64,000 nucleotides of DNA from Takakia lepidozioides (GCA_030704615.1 CM060733.1:52452001-52516000); one strand, 5' to 3'; counted from the first letter of the stretch, positions 32,570 through 45,840 are shown. The notes: a model not told the origin generated them from the sequence alone. Translations and numbers: made by a program.

Positions 32570-33136
32570 TGTACCCTGTGTTTGAAGCCAGTCAGAGGGC
32601 GTTGATGGAGACTGTTCTGAAGGACCATGGGCATCTGCCGCGCAAAAACTCGCGGGCGAAGGTGGGCCGGGAGGACAGTGGGGGTGAAGACGAATTTCAG
32701 CCAGAAATGAAGCGGAGGAGGCATTTGCGGCTACTAGCTAAGGACTCCCATGTACCTCTTCAAGCGGGGGACTTGGGCAATGGACGAGGAAACTATCATG
32801 CTGCCAGACCCACCAACGAGGACACATACAGAGGCACCAACTCTGGATCAGTTGATCAAGTCTGCTTTGCTTCAATCCATGACTAGAGAAGAGGCCAAAC
32901 AAGCCTTTGTGGCACCTTCTCTGATACTGAAATCTGACATTGTCGTGCCCCCCAAACCTGCACCTGTTGCACGCCCAGGTCTCAGCTACCTCATGGACTA
33001 CAATTTGTTGTCAGGTGAAGGGAACCCATCAGGCCCACCCCTGCTTTTTAGAAAGTCTTGCTGCACTTGTGGGGAGCGCGGAATTTGCTAATAGTATGAC
33101 GGGTAAAGCGTATGGTCAATGGTTCGTCCGACACAT
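32570..33136 (+). pseudogene. Unrecognised frameshifted coding relic, plus strand
   Basis: From the ATG at 32570 the frame reads MYPVFEASQRALMETVLKDH and a basic KMKRRRH-like stretch. It then shifts near 32750 to TLDQLIKSALLQSMTREEAK and KPAPVARPGLSYLMDYNLLS, and shifts again near 33050 to ESLAALVGSAEFANSMTGKA, ending at a possible splice donor CACATG/GTAATA (33136). Two frame changes within 600 bases suggest decay. No family is recognised. Confidence 0.3.
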
Positions 33137-34661
33137 GGTAATACCTCTTCTAATCCTCTCCTGCACTGACCGCCCTCTTTTTTCTGTTATGCATGTTTTT
33201 CCATCTGTGAGCACGCATTTAAGTCTGTGGAATGGTCATGTTCCCTTGCATTTGTATTCCAACATCTATATTGTAAGGTTGTTCCTCTTGGAGGCACATG
33301 TATACGCATGTAGCTGAAGCCCATGGCGTTCTCTTCACCATGCATATTGGTGTGAGATTATTGCACATGATGTTTCCAGAACACGCACTACGGCATCGAT
33401 AGAGACGGTTGCACGGTTCAAGTGACGTGGTTGAGGAGAGACGTTCCCTCGCATACGAAGCGTCGCCTTCAGCGTCGGTGTAAGCAGTTGACAATCACTT
33501 CCGCAAAGCACGATCATGTCCTAATCTGTATGCAATTATGAACAATGCATGTATGAGCAGACATGCATACATGTGGGACGACGCATGCATGTATGACAAC
33601 CTTCACATATGGATGCATGCATCGTGGTAATACAATTGAAGTAAAACCGTTTCATGTATTACGTGGGTGACAGCCTCACAGGGATGGAGGCCAGGCGGGG
33701 GAGACAGGAAGCCCAATTGCGGCGACTGCGGGTCGCCGCGTTGCCACCAAGGGGGTAGGGGGGGGGGGGGGGGGGGGGGGGGGGTGAGGGGGGCCACCTA
33801 GGCAGCCCCATTGATGGCGCATTAAACTCCAGGGCCTCTTCTATTACTTGCCATTGCGATGCGTTTCACATCAAGGTCCCTACCATCAGACCCACATATC
33901 ACATGTTCGCTGTCTGTGCCCAAGTTTCTGCGTCTGAAATGAACTACCCAAAAATTTAGGAGTGCTTTACGAGATACGGAAGGGAAGGACTTACCTGTTA
34001 GAGGGAGGGAGGGAGGGAGGTGGGCGGCGGCGTTAGTCTGAACTGTGGGGCCAGTGTGGGGCTCCGCCACGATAGGATGAGACGGACAAATGACAGCTCG
34101 TGTGAATCTGCGTGCATAGAGATGAGGCTACTTCAACAGTCAACTGCTTTGAGTCCCGTTCCTTGTTTGGAGGTTCCTTTCTTTCTTTCAAGTCTTTTTT
34201 CCAAGGGCTGAGCTGTGGGACATACTAAGTTTGGGTAAACCTAGACGGAGCCATGTTTAGTTGTATTGGGGCCGAATTTTGCAGCATTGTGCTAACTGAG
34301 TGAGGGTGGTTGACGAAGAGTAAGAAGATTGTATCACAAGACAGCTCGGTATTTTGCATCTACAAGACTTTACAGTAGGCTCAGCAGTGTACTTTCAGAT
34401 CCTCTCTACAGAGTAAGATCTTCATGAGAGTATGAATCAAACGATTAGATACCATCGAACACTAGCCTATTACTCCGTAGTCTATACATGTGCATTGAGA
34501 ACTATGTTCTAACTCACTGTGACATGACACGTGTTTGGTGATTTAAATGCCTCTTATTATAGATTAATAGAGTCTTTTGGGGCCCACACATGGTGGGGCC
34601 CGCAGAAAGGAGAGGGTCACCCCACCCGGCCCATGGGTCCCAGGGAGGGTCTGCGGGACGC
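33137..34661. other. Gene-free stretch with repeats
   Basis: A poly-G run lies at 33759-33784. A dispersed repeat at about 33790-33862 (CCACCTAGGCAGCCCC...CTTCTATTACTTGCC) matches 46380-46452. GGGA repeats occupy 34000-34020. ATGCATGCAT-rich sequence lies at 33560-33625. No gene is seen. Confidence 0.5.
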
Positions 34662-34911
34662 CATAAAAATGATAGTTTTGGGCTGGCCTGGGGCGCTGCC
34701 CGAGGGTCTAGGCCATGGACCAAGCGAGGTCTGGGCCTGGGACTGGATGTCCTGCACCCCAGTCCATACAAGGAACTCATTGGGAACAAATTTCGGCCCG
34801 CTGCCCATCCTTTCCTATTGTCCTGGGGTTGCAGTGGCCTGGGCTTAGAAAGTCCGGGAAAGATTCTTTAGCCCTGGGTAAATATTCCCTGGACCCAGGA
34901 AAATATTATTT
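34662..34911 (+). repeat. Left arm of a large inverted repeat
   Basis: The sequence from CCATAAAAATGATAGTTTTG to CCCTGGACCCAGG has its reverse complement, with scattered differences, at 35850-36093. The arms are about 245-250 bases with a spacer near 940 bases. Confidence 0.8.
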
Positions 34912-35849
34912 ACCCTGGGATATGAAGACACCCGTGAAATATTCCAAACGAATATTCATTGATTGCCTTGGACTTCACACTTTCATCATATCCTTTGCAT
35001 ATGCTCAACACTCTTTCGGTTAATGTAATGTTTATCTGCAATCCTGCAGTGTCTGCACCAATGTCAAAATTATTCTTGCTTGTGTATTTCAAGGTTTTTC
35101 ATGTACAAAAAGTAGGCAACATACTGACCCGCTTTTGTCTGCAATCTGCACGAGTCTCCTTCAGGAGACTGAAGCGTGGTATCTGGGTAAGCTCTTGGCA
35201 AGGGATTTGGTCTTTGTGTGCATGCTAAATCTCGGTAAATGTGAATAGTGATTCCATTCTTTTCAAAGGTTGTAGAGTCGGTAGGGATAGCAAATTGTAG
35301 CTATTGGGGCATTGCATGGTAAGTCTTCCAGATGTGACCTTAGAATCTGAAAGTCCTTATGAAGTAGTCATTAGCCACGATTTGAAAAGGAGGCTGACTG
35401 GACAAGGACAAGTGGTGAAAAATCAAATTCCCCTCTATCCTCCTTCCCAACACGCGTGAAGAATGTACATGTGGTGCAAGTAGCCCTCGGAACCTTGAGA
35501 AGGCAACATTAATACTGCGATCCACCTATATCTTTTACCGCGATGGCTTCTCCGCGCCGTTCCAAGTGGGATTAGTCTTTTTGTTATGGGGCTTGGTAGT
35601 ACTAGCCGAGAGGTAGTATGCGATGCAGCTCATGTCAATACTCCAATTTTACCAGAATTGCCACCATTTGGCATTTGCTGCTGGAGCTCTGGAAATTAGC
35701 ACACCTCGAAAGCTTTTGCTATGGGGTTTTGCTTTGGTACATGGGCAGAGGGTAGTGTGGCAGAAGGTGTCAAGTATTGCGAGGAGTAGGCTAAGGTGGG
35801 AATGACTTCATATTTGCACAACCTTGTGGCTATAAACCTTGTGGTTATA

Positions 35850-36093
35850 AAGAATATTCCTTGGGTCCAGGGAAGATTTACCGGGTAGAGAATCTTTCAC
35901 GGACTTTCTAAGCCTGGGCCACTGCAACTCCAGGACAATAGGAAAGGACGGGCAGCGGCCGAAATTTGTTCCAATGAGTTCCCTGTATGGGCGGGGGTGC
36001 ATGACATCCAGTCCTAGGCCCAAATCTCGCTTGGTCCATGGCCTAGACCCCCGGGCAGCGCCCTAGGCCAGCCTAAAACTATCATTTTTATGG
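35850..36093 (-). repeat. Right arm of a large inverted repeat
   Basis: Reverse complement of 34662-34911 (AATATTCCTTGGGTCCAGGG through ACTATCATTTTTATGG). It could be two copies of a short element in opposite orientation or one foldback element; termini and target duplications could not be fixed. Confidence 0.8.
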
Positions 36094-36850
36094 AGGCCCA
36101 CAACACGGCCTTTTTGCTATTCCCTAGAGGGTCTCCTCAGGCCAGACCAGCAGACAGCGGGAGGCCTCTCCGTAGGCCACCTATCCCAAGCCAACTGCAG
36201 AAATAAAGTAATAAAACTTTGACAATTGAAACTGGCAAGTATCCTATATATATATATATATACATATATATCCTAGTGATAGGTGTATCCATGCTGACAT
36301 GGATATACACAAAAGAATTGTTTTTTGAGAAGTTGGAAAAACTCATAAATTCTCAGAAAAATTCTAAAGTCCGGCATAAGGGAGCAGATCCTCTCTGGTC
36401 TGCCCCGATAAGTAGCGGAAGACCCTAGGGCATGGACCCTGACCATGATGGGGTGACCCTTTGTTTGGACTATGGCGGGGCCCACAGGCATCACGCTTGT
36501 GCATTCAAGACGCTATTAATCAAATGAGAGGGAAAAAAAACCTTCAAAGCCATGAATGACAATAAGCAAATGGGCAATTTGAACGCGAACTACAATTTAA
36601 TGTTGTTATACTATTTTAATTGGATTTCAACTTCCAATATTATTTCTTTTATTTATTTTCAAAAGATGGACGAGTATCAAACAATATTTTGACATTTTAT
36701 TCAAATACATGCAAGCATGCTCCTAATCTCATCTGGCCGCCACTGCCTATTTCAGTTGACAATGTATCCATGCACGATTCCTGGAGCTATCAATCCACAT
36801 AATCATGGGTACTTTTGTGCTTGGAATCTGGACCTCTTAGATGATTGTGG
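36094..36850. other. Gene-free AT-rich stretch
   Basis: A TA microsatellite lies at 36245-36272. A GC-rich stretch at 36375-36485 contains GGGGTGACCC and GGGGCCCAC, which recall 34580-34630. No gene is seen. Confidence 0.45.
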
Positions 36851-37218
36851 ACTCACACTCAGATCTCTGCTCCTTCACCTATCCCAGCCTTGGCACCACT
36901 AAACACATCGATCCTCTCTTTGCTGAACTTTAGATTCCATTTGGCTTTCCACCCATGTGGGGCATATGCTGCAATCATCAGCTTCCATGCTCGTTCAACC
37001 ATATTCTCGAACACTCCCTTTGCATCCTTCATGCTTCCACATTTGGCATACATTGTCATTAAGATAGAGTTCAGAATGACATAAAGTACAATTCCAGCTT
37101 TGACAACTTCACCATGGAGCTCTTTGCCCTTTTCTAAATTTGCCAAGCTCGTGCATGCATTGCAAATGTGACCTAGTTGCGCCTTGACCCTTCCCGCATC
37201 ATTTGCTCATAGGTCGCC
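36851..37218 (-). pseudogene. PPR relic
   Basis: The minus strand reads ATYEQMMRE, then LANLEKGKELHGEVVKAGI, SILMTMYAKCGSMKDAKGVF and AAYAPHGW, covering about two PPR repeats. Frame changes occur near 37150 and after VFENMVER. It shows the same LEKGKE/VKAGI/MYAKCGS wording as the other PPR pieces in this window, so one parental family probably seeded them all. Confidence 0.7.
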
Positions 37219-37690
37219 ATTCTCCGCCCTAGCTGTGCATATCGTAAGGTCCTCGATGACTGCCATTAGGATTTGTGTAGTGATACATGCATACAGGGCA
37301 TCGTGCATGGGTCTTATGATGAATTCCCATGCAACATGGTTCCTCTCAAGAAAAGCAGCCCACCGCCTATGCATGTTCGCCCGACGTGCAAGTGTCTGTG
37401 GACCATACCACTCGAAGGTTCGCGCAACGTATTCCAAGACACACGTCTCTCCAACCCCCATGCCTAATGCACATTGCCTTTCATTCATATAATCCCAAGG
37501 ATTAAATTCCTCCTCTCCTTCATGTTCAAGTTCCATGCAATAAGGGGTTCACTGTATGAATGACCGAGGATAAGAGTACGCATCACTATGAGGGACGCCC
37601 ACTGCCATAAGAACCCAAATGGCACACATGCACCCCAAGTAATCTGAAGCCCCATCATGAGGCAAGGTACTGCTTCTTCAGCCTCCATCT
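37219..37690 (-). pseudogene. Unrecognised coding relic, minus strand
   Basis: The open frame 37536-37207 gives EEEFNPWDYMNERQCALGMG, ARRANMHRRWAAFLERNHVA and MHDALYACITTQILMAVIED, a plausible helical protein piece. It ends where the PPR relic begins. No family is recognised. It may belong with the other minus-strand pieces at 31102-32045 and 38183-38880. Confidence 0.3.
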
Positions 37691-38182
37691 CTCATGGAGT
37701 CACCGACGGATGCATCGTTCGACATCTCAATGACGGTTTGTACATGTTGCCCTTTTACATGTATATGATGTGTGTCCTGGATCGTGCTGCAAGTTACATG
37801 TTGCGGGGAGTTGCGTATGCTCATTCTACAGAGGGGAAGCATTGGACTTCCATCGATTTCACATTTTCCAAGACTCAGAAGGGCCCAAGAAAACATGAAC
37901 CCTTACAAATAAGGTTGCCTCCACCAAGAACACTTCCTCGAAGTATACTACAATAGGAAGAAGAGTAAGGAAATGACATTCATGATGAGGAGGATAACGT
38001 CAACATGGTTCTGGAAATTTGAAACACATGAGCAGCAAGTACATAATCCACTCTTACATTTCCACATTACGTAACAAAGATGTTGTCACTGGCCTTGTCT
38101 ACTTCCCCCCTTCGTCGTTACACCAAATCCTCCCCATGAACATGATGTAATAGCAATGACGAAACATTATGGACACACTCCG

Positions 38183-38880
38183 TCAATCCACAACTGAAGA
38201 CATTCCACATCTGGTTTTTAGCAGGGCAGACAAACCTGGGTTCACCCTAAGGGCTGCGAGATTTTGAACTACGTCATTGACCACAGAAACCTCCACAATG
38301 TCGGTTTTGTCCATTAGGAAAGCCTCAGTTGCGGTCATGCCGAGCGACCAAGGAACACTGCCAGGGCCTTTGGAACGAATGTATTGCTTTTTGAATCGCA
38401 TCATGAATTTACCCTTCATGATGAGGCTGCTCCTTGTAGTTTGCAGACACTTCCTCAGATCCAACACTGGAATTTTGGCCAGCACCCCAGATGTATCAGC
38501 CTCCACCATCCAGAATATGTTGTCCTCACTCAGAATATTGACCTCCATCCAGACATGGTCCCCGGATTTGCGAGCCTTCATAGTCTTGTCCAGACAGTAA
38601 TCGTTGTCTTCTGCTGCCATGGCAATGACATCCCAAATGCCCACAGGGATGCCCATTGTGACATACTCGACCCCATATGTTTTCGGGGCATTCGGCTTGT
38701 ACATTAGGATGACGCCCTCAACCAAGATGTGCTTCTCCCAGCCCCAAAAACAATGTTACTAACAATAGTTTGTGTCCCTGTGGAAGAATGCGGTAGGGAT
38801 TCCGAAATGCCTCGTGCATCCTGTACACCCACCTTCAACTCTGAAGCGGTGGCGGCAGATGTGTACGCCATCGCAAAGAT
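38183..38880 (-). pseudogene. Unrecognised coding relic, minus strand
   Basis: The open frame 38725-38183 (180 residues) reads GVILMYKPNAPKTYGVEYVT, NILSEDNIFWMVEADTSGVL and MKGKFMMRFKKQYIRSKGPG. An adjoining frame at 38880-38704 (MAYTSAATASELKVGVQDAR) overlaps its start. The openness is long for AT-rich DNA and the composition is protein-like. No domain is recognised. Confidence 0.35.
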
Positions 38881-40151
38881 AGAACGACGAAAACGACATC
38901 TGTAAAATGAAAATGAGGAGGATAACGTCTCAGACAACATAGAATGCAATGGGGAGGAGAACATCTCAGACAACAAAAAATGCAATGAACTGAAAGGACG
39001 GAGTCCCTCAATGGTGGGATCTGCAGACAAACAATGTTGTTTGCATGCTTATTTACATGAAGCAAACAAATGGGATTTCCCGCCAATATAACATGTCATA
39101 CATGTGAGGTTTCAAAACCCTGGCACTGAAAAACCTACTCCCGTACTTCAATAAATACATGACAGACTGGTTTATGCACTACATTACATATGAGAGCACT
39201 TTCGTATCATTCAGAAGACTACTTGGCCATATAGCAGACCACGGTGCTGTCCAAATACTTCCACCTATGTATATTTACTTGTGTAAGTTTATTTTATTTA
39301 TTTTCCATTCATACTTGCTTTTTCAAGGACTTAAAAACAAAAGTGGAAGTCATCATGTTTGGGAGTAAAGAGCAGCAGCAACATTTGGAAGGCTGGATAT
39401 GTGCTAAATCTCTCGCGTCTGTATGTGTTGGCATCAATCCCACCTGATATTGTGGTCATCATGCTATCCCTGTATGTGGCCAAAAAACAATTCTCCATAA
39501 TGTGGAGGGCAGCAGGCTGATCATACGTCATTGTGGTATGTAATAAACATGACAGTTGGTGAAACTTGCAATGACCTAATGTTCTAATTCGAGATGGGTG
39601 TGGACTGGCACCAGAATTAGAATCCTTGACCATCTGCTATACATGTGCACTGACCACAGAAGAAGTAGTGTGTAATACCATGTGCAATACATGAAAGGCA
39701 CGAGAGATAAGTCATTTCAATTTCAGTTCAAAGACACAGGGGACGAAGGTTGCATGGCTTCTCCATTTCCTTTGCTGCTGGAATCCACCCTTTCAGGTGT
39801 ACATGGTTTGTTGAGCCATGGAAAGACATAGGGTCATATGCATGTAAACAGACAATCCTTTGGGGCAAATTCGTGGCCAGGATTCATTAAGTATTTCAAC
39901 GTTCAAGTGAGAAGAAAATGATCATTTCAACATTAAGGTGCATGTATGAAACTGATGAGAAGCGTCAATTACATGTGCGCGTGATATGAAAACCCTCAAT
40001 GAAAAGTGGGTGCCACATGAATCATTCTCTATCGACAAAACAACCTGTACATCATTTCTGAGTTACATAATAGCTACAACACCTACACATTGGTGTGAGA
40101 ATGTGGTCTGACTTTAGAACTGCTAGAAAAAAACAGCCGCATGTTCAAACA
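38881..40151. other. Gene-free stretch
   Basis: Only short open frames with no recognisable motif are present. Nothing repetitive of note. Confidence 0.45.
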
Positions 40152-40556
40152 CTACACATCTGAACTTGGATCCACAACTATCATGTCTTGCATGGAGGCT
40201 AGGATGAGTGCCAGTAGGTCCTGCACCCAATCCACATCCAGGGAGATATGATAACCCCAATCTATTGGGGCCTCCCCATCAAACCGAGAGGTGCCGTACT
40301 TGAATGTCTTGAAAATGAGCTTGTCCACAAATCCCATAAGAACATGGCAAAGGAAAACACCTTACTGCTCCTCCTCGTCCATAGTATAGACGCACTCCAA
40401 AGCACCCAAGTCGACTGTCATGTAGCACATTGAGTCCACAATGTGGTACTTCCAGACTTTGTCCTGCCCCACTTCGGTTTCAATCTTCTGAAGAATGTGC
40501 AGTTGCATGTCGTGAGAAGGCATGGCAGAAATAGCAATGAGGGGAGTGGGGTCCAT
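40152..40556 (-). pseudogene. Unrecognised minus-strand open frame with one stop
   Basis: One frame spans 40556-40152 with a single stop at 40362-40364. It reads MQLHILQKIETEVGQDKVWK and DSMCYMTVDLGALECVYTMD before the stop, and IFKTFKYGTSRFDGEAPIDW and HISLDVDWVQDLLALILASM after it. About 135 residues in total. No family is recognised. Confidence 0.3.
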
Positions 40557-43107
40557 ATCAACTAGGTTTGGATCCAGACAAGGAGAATGAATGATTTCAT
40601 GTTCTCACTGTATTCCAGTGGATGGGCGGAGGTTGGGACTCCATCAAGCTGATTGACGCTCTTACCTCCCCTATTTGGAGGATGCTTCAGCGAAGGCATA
40701 CACCAGATAGGCCATGGACTGTTGCTGGAGACATTTGTGTCACCCTTGAGGGTGACACAACATGTGATGTTTGCATCACATATGCACATGCCAAAGAATG
40801 GCTCGTCAGTTTTCCTACGTGTTGTACTTGACTGGGGGGGGGGCAACCATTTCCATCACTCTGTTTATTTCTTTCGTTGGGATGGGCGAGTTTGTGTATG
40901 GAAGGAGCGAATGGTTAGGCTGCAGGTGGATATTCCTTCATATGACTGGAACTTCAAGGAGGTGGACTAGCTAGAGGCAGCATGAAGGTGAAAGCATTGC
41001 AGGACTGGAGTTTGACGTGTTTTGCATTGGCCCCGGGTTTGAAGTAGCACATGTGCATGGCCCAGGGGTCTGATTTCGGATGTGCATGTGGATTGTCAAG
41101 TGTGAATAAAAATGCATGTTCAATTTCAGAAGATGAATTGAGGTGTGTAATATGCATGAAGTTTTGGTAAACATTGCCCGGCTGCATCTGCATTATCACA
41201 GTTTGTTTTGTCTTCAGTTTCAGTTTCAGTACTGTTAAACTCATGGGTGATACAATGTACCACCAACGTGAAAGTGAAAGGCAGTATGTATTTCCATGGT
41301 TTGGTTGTGAATATGCATATGGATGAAAACCGCATGTACATGTGAGACAGATGGAAAACGGTTGGTGACAGTGCCATTATGTAACGCATTTGTAACGCCT
41401 ACACTGTCAATGGCATGTCCCCGTCATTGTCTCGCCCAGGTTGTTGTCGCTCTGGCCGAGGGTTCATGTAACACAGGTTGTGCATCATTAGGAGGATATA
41501 AAGGGTTCTAGAATAGACAGCTCTTGCACTTCTCCATTTCATTGTCTTCACTTTTTCCTGCTTGCACACCCACTTGTGCCATACTGATTTCATTGAGGTC
41601 ATCCTTGCCATAGTTTTCCTGGGTTTTCTGCCCACATGAGGTCTTTATGTTGCAGGTGTTAGGGTCCTCTTGTACGTCTCATATTATCAGTTTGCACTCT
41701 TATTACTGCTTGTGAATTTAGGCTGAGTTTGTGTTGCAAGTTCAAGGGTTGTCATCTTTGCAGTTTCCCTCACACTTTGCACAGTTCAGCTTCCATTGTC
41801 CATGGATTCCACCCCAACATCCAAGCCACTCTACCTGCGGAGTCGTGTCCCCTGATAATAATGTCCCATGTTGTTGGTTGTGACCAGTCCACCAAAGCTT
41901 CGAGAACGGAAATGCGGGACCCCACAATGCCGCCAAGGTCACCCAACAACTCCTTCATTGTGTCTTCATCAACCTCAGCTTGCTCTTGTAGCCACGGAAT
42001 GGAGGAAGAACTGGTAAGGTCGACCATTGAAAAGGAAGAGGACTGCAAGGAGAGGGAAGTCAGAAGCACAATGTGATGGGCAGCTCAAAGGAGTAAGAAA
42101 TGAGAGGGCAATGGAAAGAGGCAACTGAGAAACGACCTAGAATCCAGGACTCCTTAGTGCCACTTATAGAGCTGCGATGTATGTTTCAATTGTATGTATG
42201 TATGTGTTACATGGTTCATGATATTGTGTCAGTTCGAGTCAGGTCATTCTAAATGTATTGCATGATAGGGAGCGGGAAAAAAGACATTCCAGCGGAGGGC
42301 CAAACATTTCCTTAGCAGGCTGACATGGTAGAAGAATGATCTTTGTGTACACATGTTGCTTATCCCACATTTTATGGTAATTACAGTGTGGTGAAAACAT
42401 GGTGTTGACTTCCAATTAGTGTTGATGTAAAAGTGTCATGTTCAAATATGACCACGTTGTGGATATATAGCAATTGTTGTTGTGCATGGGGTGCACGGAC
42501 CTGTGCATGATAAGGGAAAGGATCTTACTTGATGACTAAAGATGTCCATTAATTTGTTTCAGTTTATAGGGGAGTGCCAGTGCACGTTACAAACTGATCC
42601 TCAACTGACATGAAATCTGGTTGAATGTGAAACAAAGGCTTACTTTGTGACTGAAATTGTACATTATAATGTACGTTTATGATGGAGTGCCGGTGCATGT
42701 TTGAAAACAAACTCTGAACTGAGATGAAAGAGGTCCACATTATGTTGCTAACAAAGACGTTGAACATGTAAACCCTGCCGTCCAGAGCATAGTCCATAGC
42801 ATGTGGATTGAAGAGCGGGGAGTATAATCCCTTCAAAACAGCAGAGGCATCAGTCAATACAAATTGTGATTGTAGGGAGAGTACCTAACACATAATTTCA
42901 AATTTACGGAACTATATGAGAGCTCACATGCCAAGACAAGGCATATATGTGCGCACGTATCCAACAGTTTCCATCTCCCTTGCTGAGAGGTGGCATCATT
43001 GTCCCTGCACAGTGAAATGGTCGAATTCATGCTGTCAGTGGATCTGCATCAGGATTGTACTTTACAAACTGAGTTTCAGGAAGTGTAGGGCAGTACCTTC
43101 ATGCCTT
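40557..43107. other. Stretch without a supported gene
   Basis: A weak minus-strand open frame at 42069-41770 (MKELLGDLGGIVGSRISVLE) could be a fragment of the transposon next door. Otherwise there are short frames only. A poly-G run lies at 40835-40843. Confidence 0.4.
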
Positions 43108-45840
43108 TCACCCTGTGTATAGCCTCTTCCTCGTCCTACAATCTGCGGGTGCGGGCCTGCCATTGTGATTGTGCCCATGCCTCTCCAAAAAGTCTTTGAA
43201 GCGTACGAGGGACTTTCCCTTCCCATCATCAACAACAGTCATAACTGGCTCTTCACCAGGGTATTGAAGGCCCTCCTCCATCATGGCAGTCAAGTCCAGA
43301 ATCTTTCCCTTTGCAGCTCTCACGAGGGCAAGCATATGTTGCTAGAGGAAGTCATTCTTCTGTGTCAATTCAAGAATACTCTGCCATTCTGTAGAAATTG
43401 AGGCCATGAGGTTAATATGCAAGGGACTTCCATGAAGAGGGCTTTTTACAGACATAGAAAGGGATTTCAAATTTGGAGGAGTTAGACCACATGGAGGGGA
43501 GGGGGATTGTGAACCTATCACCAAATTCTGAAGGCCACCTTTTGATGTGCCCATGAGAGATCCACAGAACTTTGCAATGAGCCCATCTTTGAGATGAGGG
43601 TTCAACATCTTTAAAACCTTGACTTGGTGTGCATACATATTGCCTTTCGGGGCCCAAGGGCAATCACAGCAAGCCCACTTTGAGTCGGGATTGTGAACTA
43701 TGAACGTGTCACCCAAATGTCGATGACATTCAACTTTTGCGGGGCCTCCGGGTGTATCGGACAGACTCACGTTCTCATCAGGAATGTGTTTGGCAAGCAA
43801 TATGGAACTACAAATAAATCCCTCTTGCCGCTTGTTTCAAACAAATCCATAAGCCTTCGCATGAGACATGTACCAATAATGGGTAAGGACATCACCTGTC
43901 AATTCTGAGATGAACCAGTCAACCCGCCTACTAGTAAGGACACTTTTGGTACACTTCAGTTGCGCTTTAAGGTTCCCATGATAAGCATAAATGGTAGCAT
44001 TAGTATCTTGAGAGACATGGGGAATGTTCCGTGTTCCGGTGATCCACATTTTAGCTTTGGGAAGCCACTCGGTCTCCATGTAGTTGTAGAAATCAGTCTC
44101 AGAAGGATACTTCTCCCGCTATGAAATTATCTTGTATACTGCCCATGCCTCACCTGCATCCCCAGAGGTGTCTCGTCTGTCATACATGATTTGTGCAAGG
44201 TCCTGTAACACAGCCGCACGTACTGCTGCATCTTTGACCTTGCTGACTACATTTTTTTGCCAAGCTCGCCTCACATGCCACAAACACAGGAAAATTGCAC
44301 AATCCCCCCACACAGATCAAGTAGTAGAAAACACATTTACATGTAAGCAATGACCAAGCAATTGTTTTGTAAAGTTGCAGGTACCTGATGGCTGCAATTT
44401 CTGCATGTGCATCGTCGACAATAAACGCATTGGGGCGCCAGTCGACTTTCCTGGCTTTCATTTGGTCGTTCAGTGCCTCCATCCAAGGTTGCAGATCTTT
44501 GGTTTTGCACCTAGCCATGATAATGTACGCGACTGGAATTCCATTCAGCCACTCATCAAACACCATCATGGTGTACAATGGATACTGCAGCAGCAATCAT
44601 GTAAAACAGATGTTACAAATTCTGATTTGCATATGGAATGTACATGTTATGATGTAAAGTGCATTTGCAGGTCTTCTAATACACATTGCATTAGAATGAA
44701 GTTCACCTTTTTTTCATTTGTCCCGAAAGTTGCATCGCACACCACTATTCACGAATGTCCATGGTTCACCATCTGATTTTTCTGCCATTCAGTTTGTATG
44801 CCTAGCACAAATGGGAGGTCGAGTTTTCTATCATTGGAAGTCCATGCAGGGTGGTTCAATTCTTCCTGGTAGTAGAAAACACTATGTGGGTTGGCCTCCA
44901 CCCACATGTACGTGCATCATTTGAGTGTTTTTTGAATGTTTCTTCATCACATTTGTTGGCAATATTCCGGATGTCCCATGAAAGGAGGAAAGTATCACGG
45001 TTGACCTCCAATCCAACATCCATCATCTCCTTTACCCGCTGCGTGTGCTTCGCCATTATTTTGTTGATGCTTAGCCCTAACCGCAAGTTGTGTATTACCC
45101 ATGCTTTCATGTCTTCACTGACGTGGGGAGCTAATGCAGCACATCCAGTTTCATGTGCAGGCCCATGACATATCTCTCCAGCTCCATTGACGTGTCTCTT
45201 CTCGTAATATACCAACTCTGCAATTTCATGGTCAACATAGCATTGCTTCACTACAAACCGACATACACATCCCCTCTTTATGCCCTCCCCAGATTTTGTT
45301 TTTGTGGTCCTCATTTGTTTTGGTTTTTGCTCGTTGGCAGATCCCACAAGTCTTGGATTTCTCCCCTTCTTCTTGGGAGGTCGTGGTTTCCATTTCTTGG
45401 CTGCCATGGCGGAGGTTACCTCCAAGAGGGTAGTCGTCTTGTCCTCTGGCCCATATGAGCAGTGACACTACAAAAGAAACCATGGTACATTACTCATACT
45501 GCAATGGAGCGACTCCAAGACTCATACAGCAAGGGGCCCCCAATGATGACACGAAATAGTACTGTATTACATGGAGTTCACATAGTTTTACCTTGTTAGA
45601 CTTAAGGCACTATTCGTGCGTGGAGCGAGGAGTGATCCATGTGGACAACCTCTTTGGTGATGTTTGTGGAAAGTGCATGGACCATCGGGGCGGGATGATT
45701 CCCCAATTATGAAATCATTCACATGACTCCATGGAATGTAGGCCACTGAAGCGTTGTCTTTACCGGGAGGGATACCAAGCCATTGATAACACCATTGTAA
45801 GACATTGTGATTGAAAGCACATGCGTTCGGAGATTGCACT
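43108..45840 (-). pseudogene. MULE/FAR1-type transposase pseudogene with SWIM zinc finger
   Basis: The minus strand shows a spliced transposase. A possible first exon (45839-45600) contains VAYIPWSHVNDFIIGE. The next starts at 45467 after a TTTTGTAG acceptor, with a basic KKWKPRPPKKKGRNPR and a Cys/His-rich block (CVCRFVVKQCYVDHEIAELV). A frame shift near 44905 leads to VEANPHSVFYYQEE and CDATFGTNEKK, the first catalytic Asp. After a 122-base intron (44706-44585) come YPLYTMMVFDEWLNGIPVAY and AFIVDDAHAEIAAIR (second Asp). FLCLWHVRRAWQKNV follows, and then CCDCPWAPKGNMYAHQVKV, a SWIM-type C-C-H zinc finger. Stops at 44119, 43837, 43342 and near 44745 show it is dead. Terminal repeats were not found. 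Confidence 0.82.

Noticed and set aside
33759-33784. Poly-G run as a structured (G-quadruplex) regulatory site
   Set aside because: No nearby gene to regulate; homopolymer expansion or assembly noise is enough to explain it.
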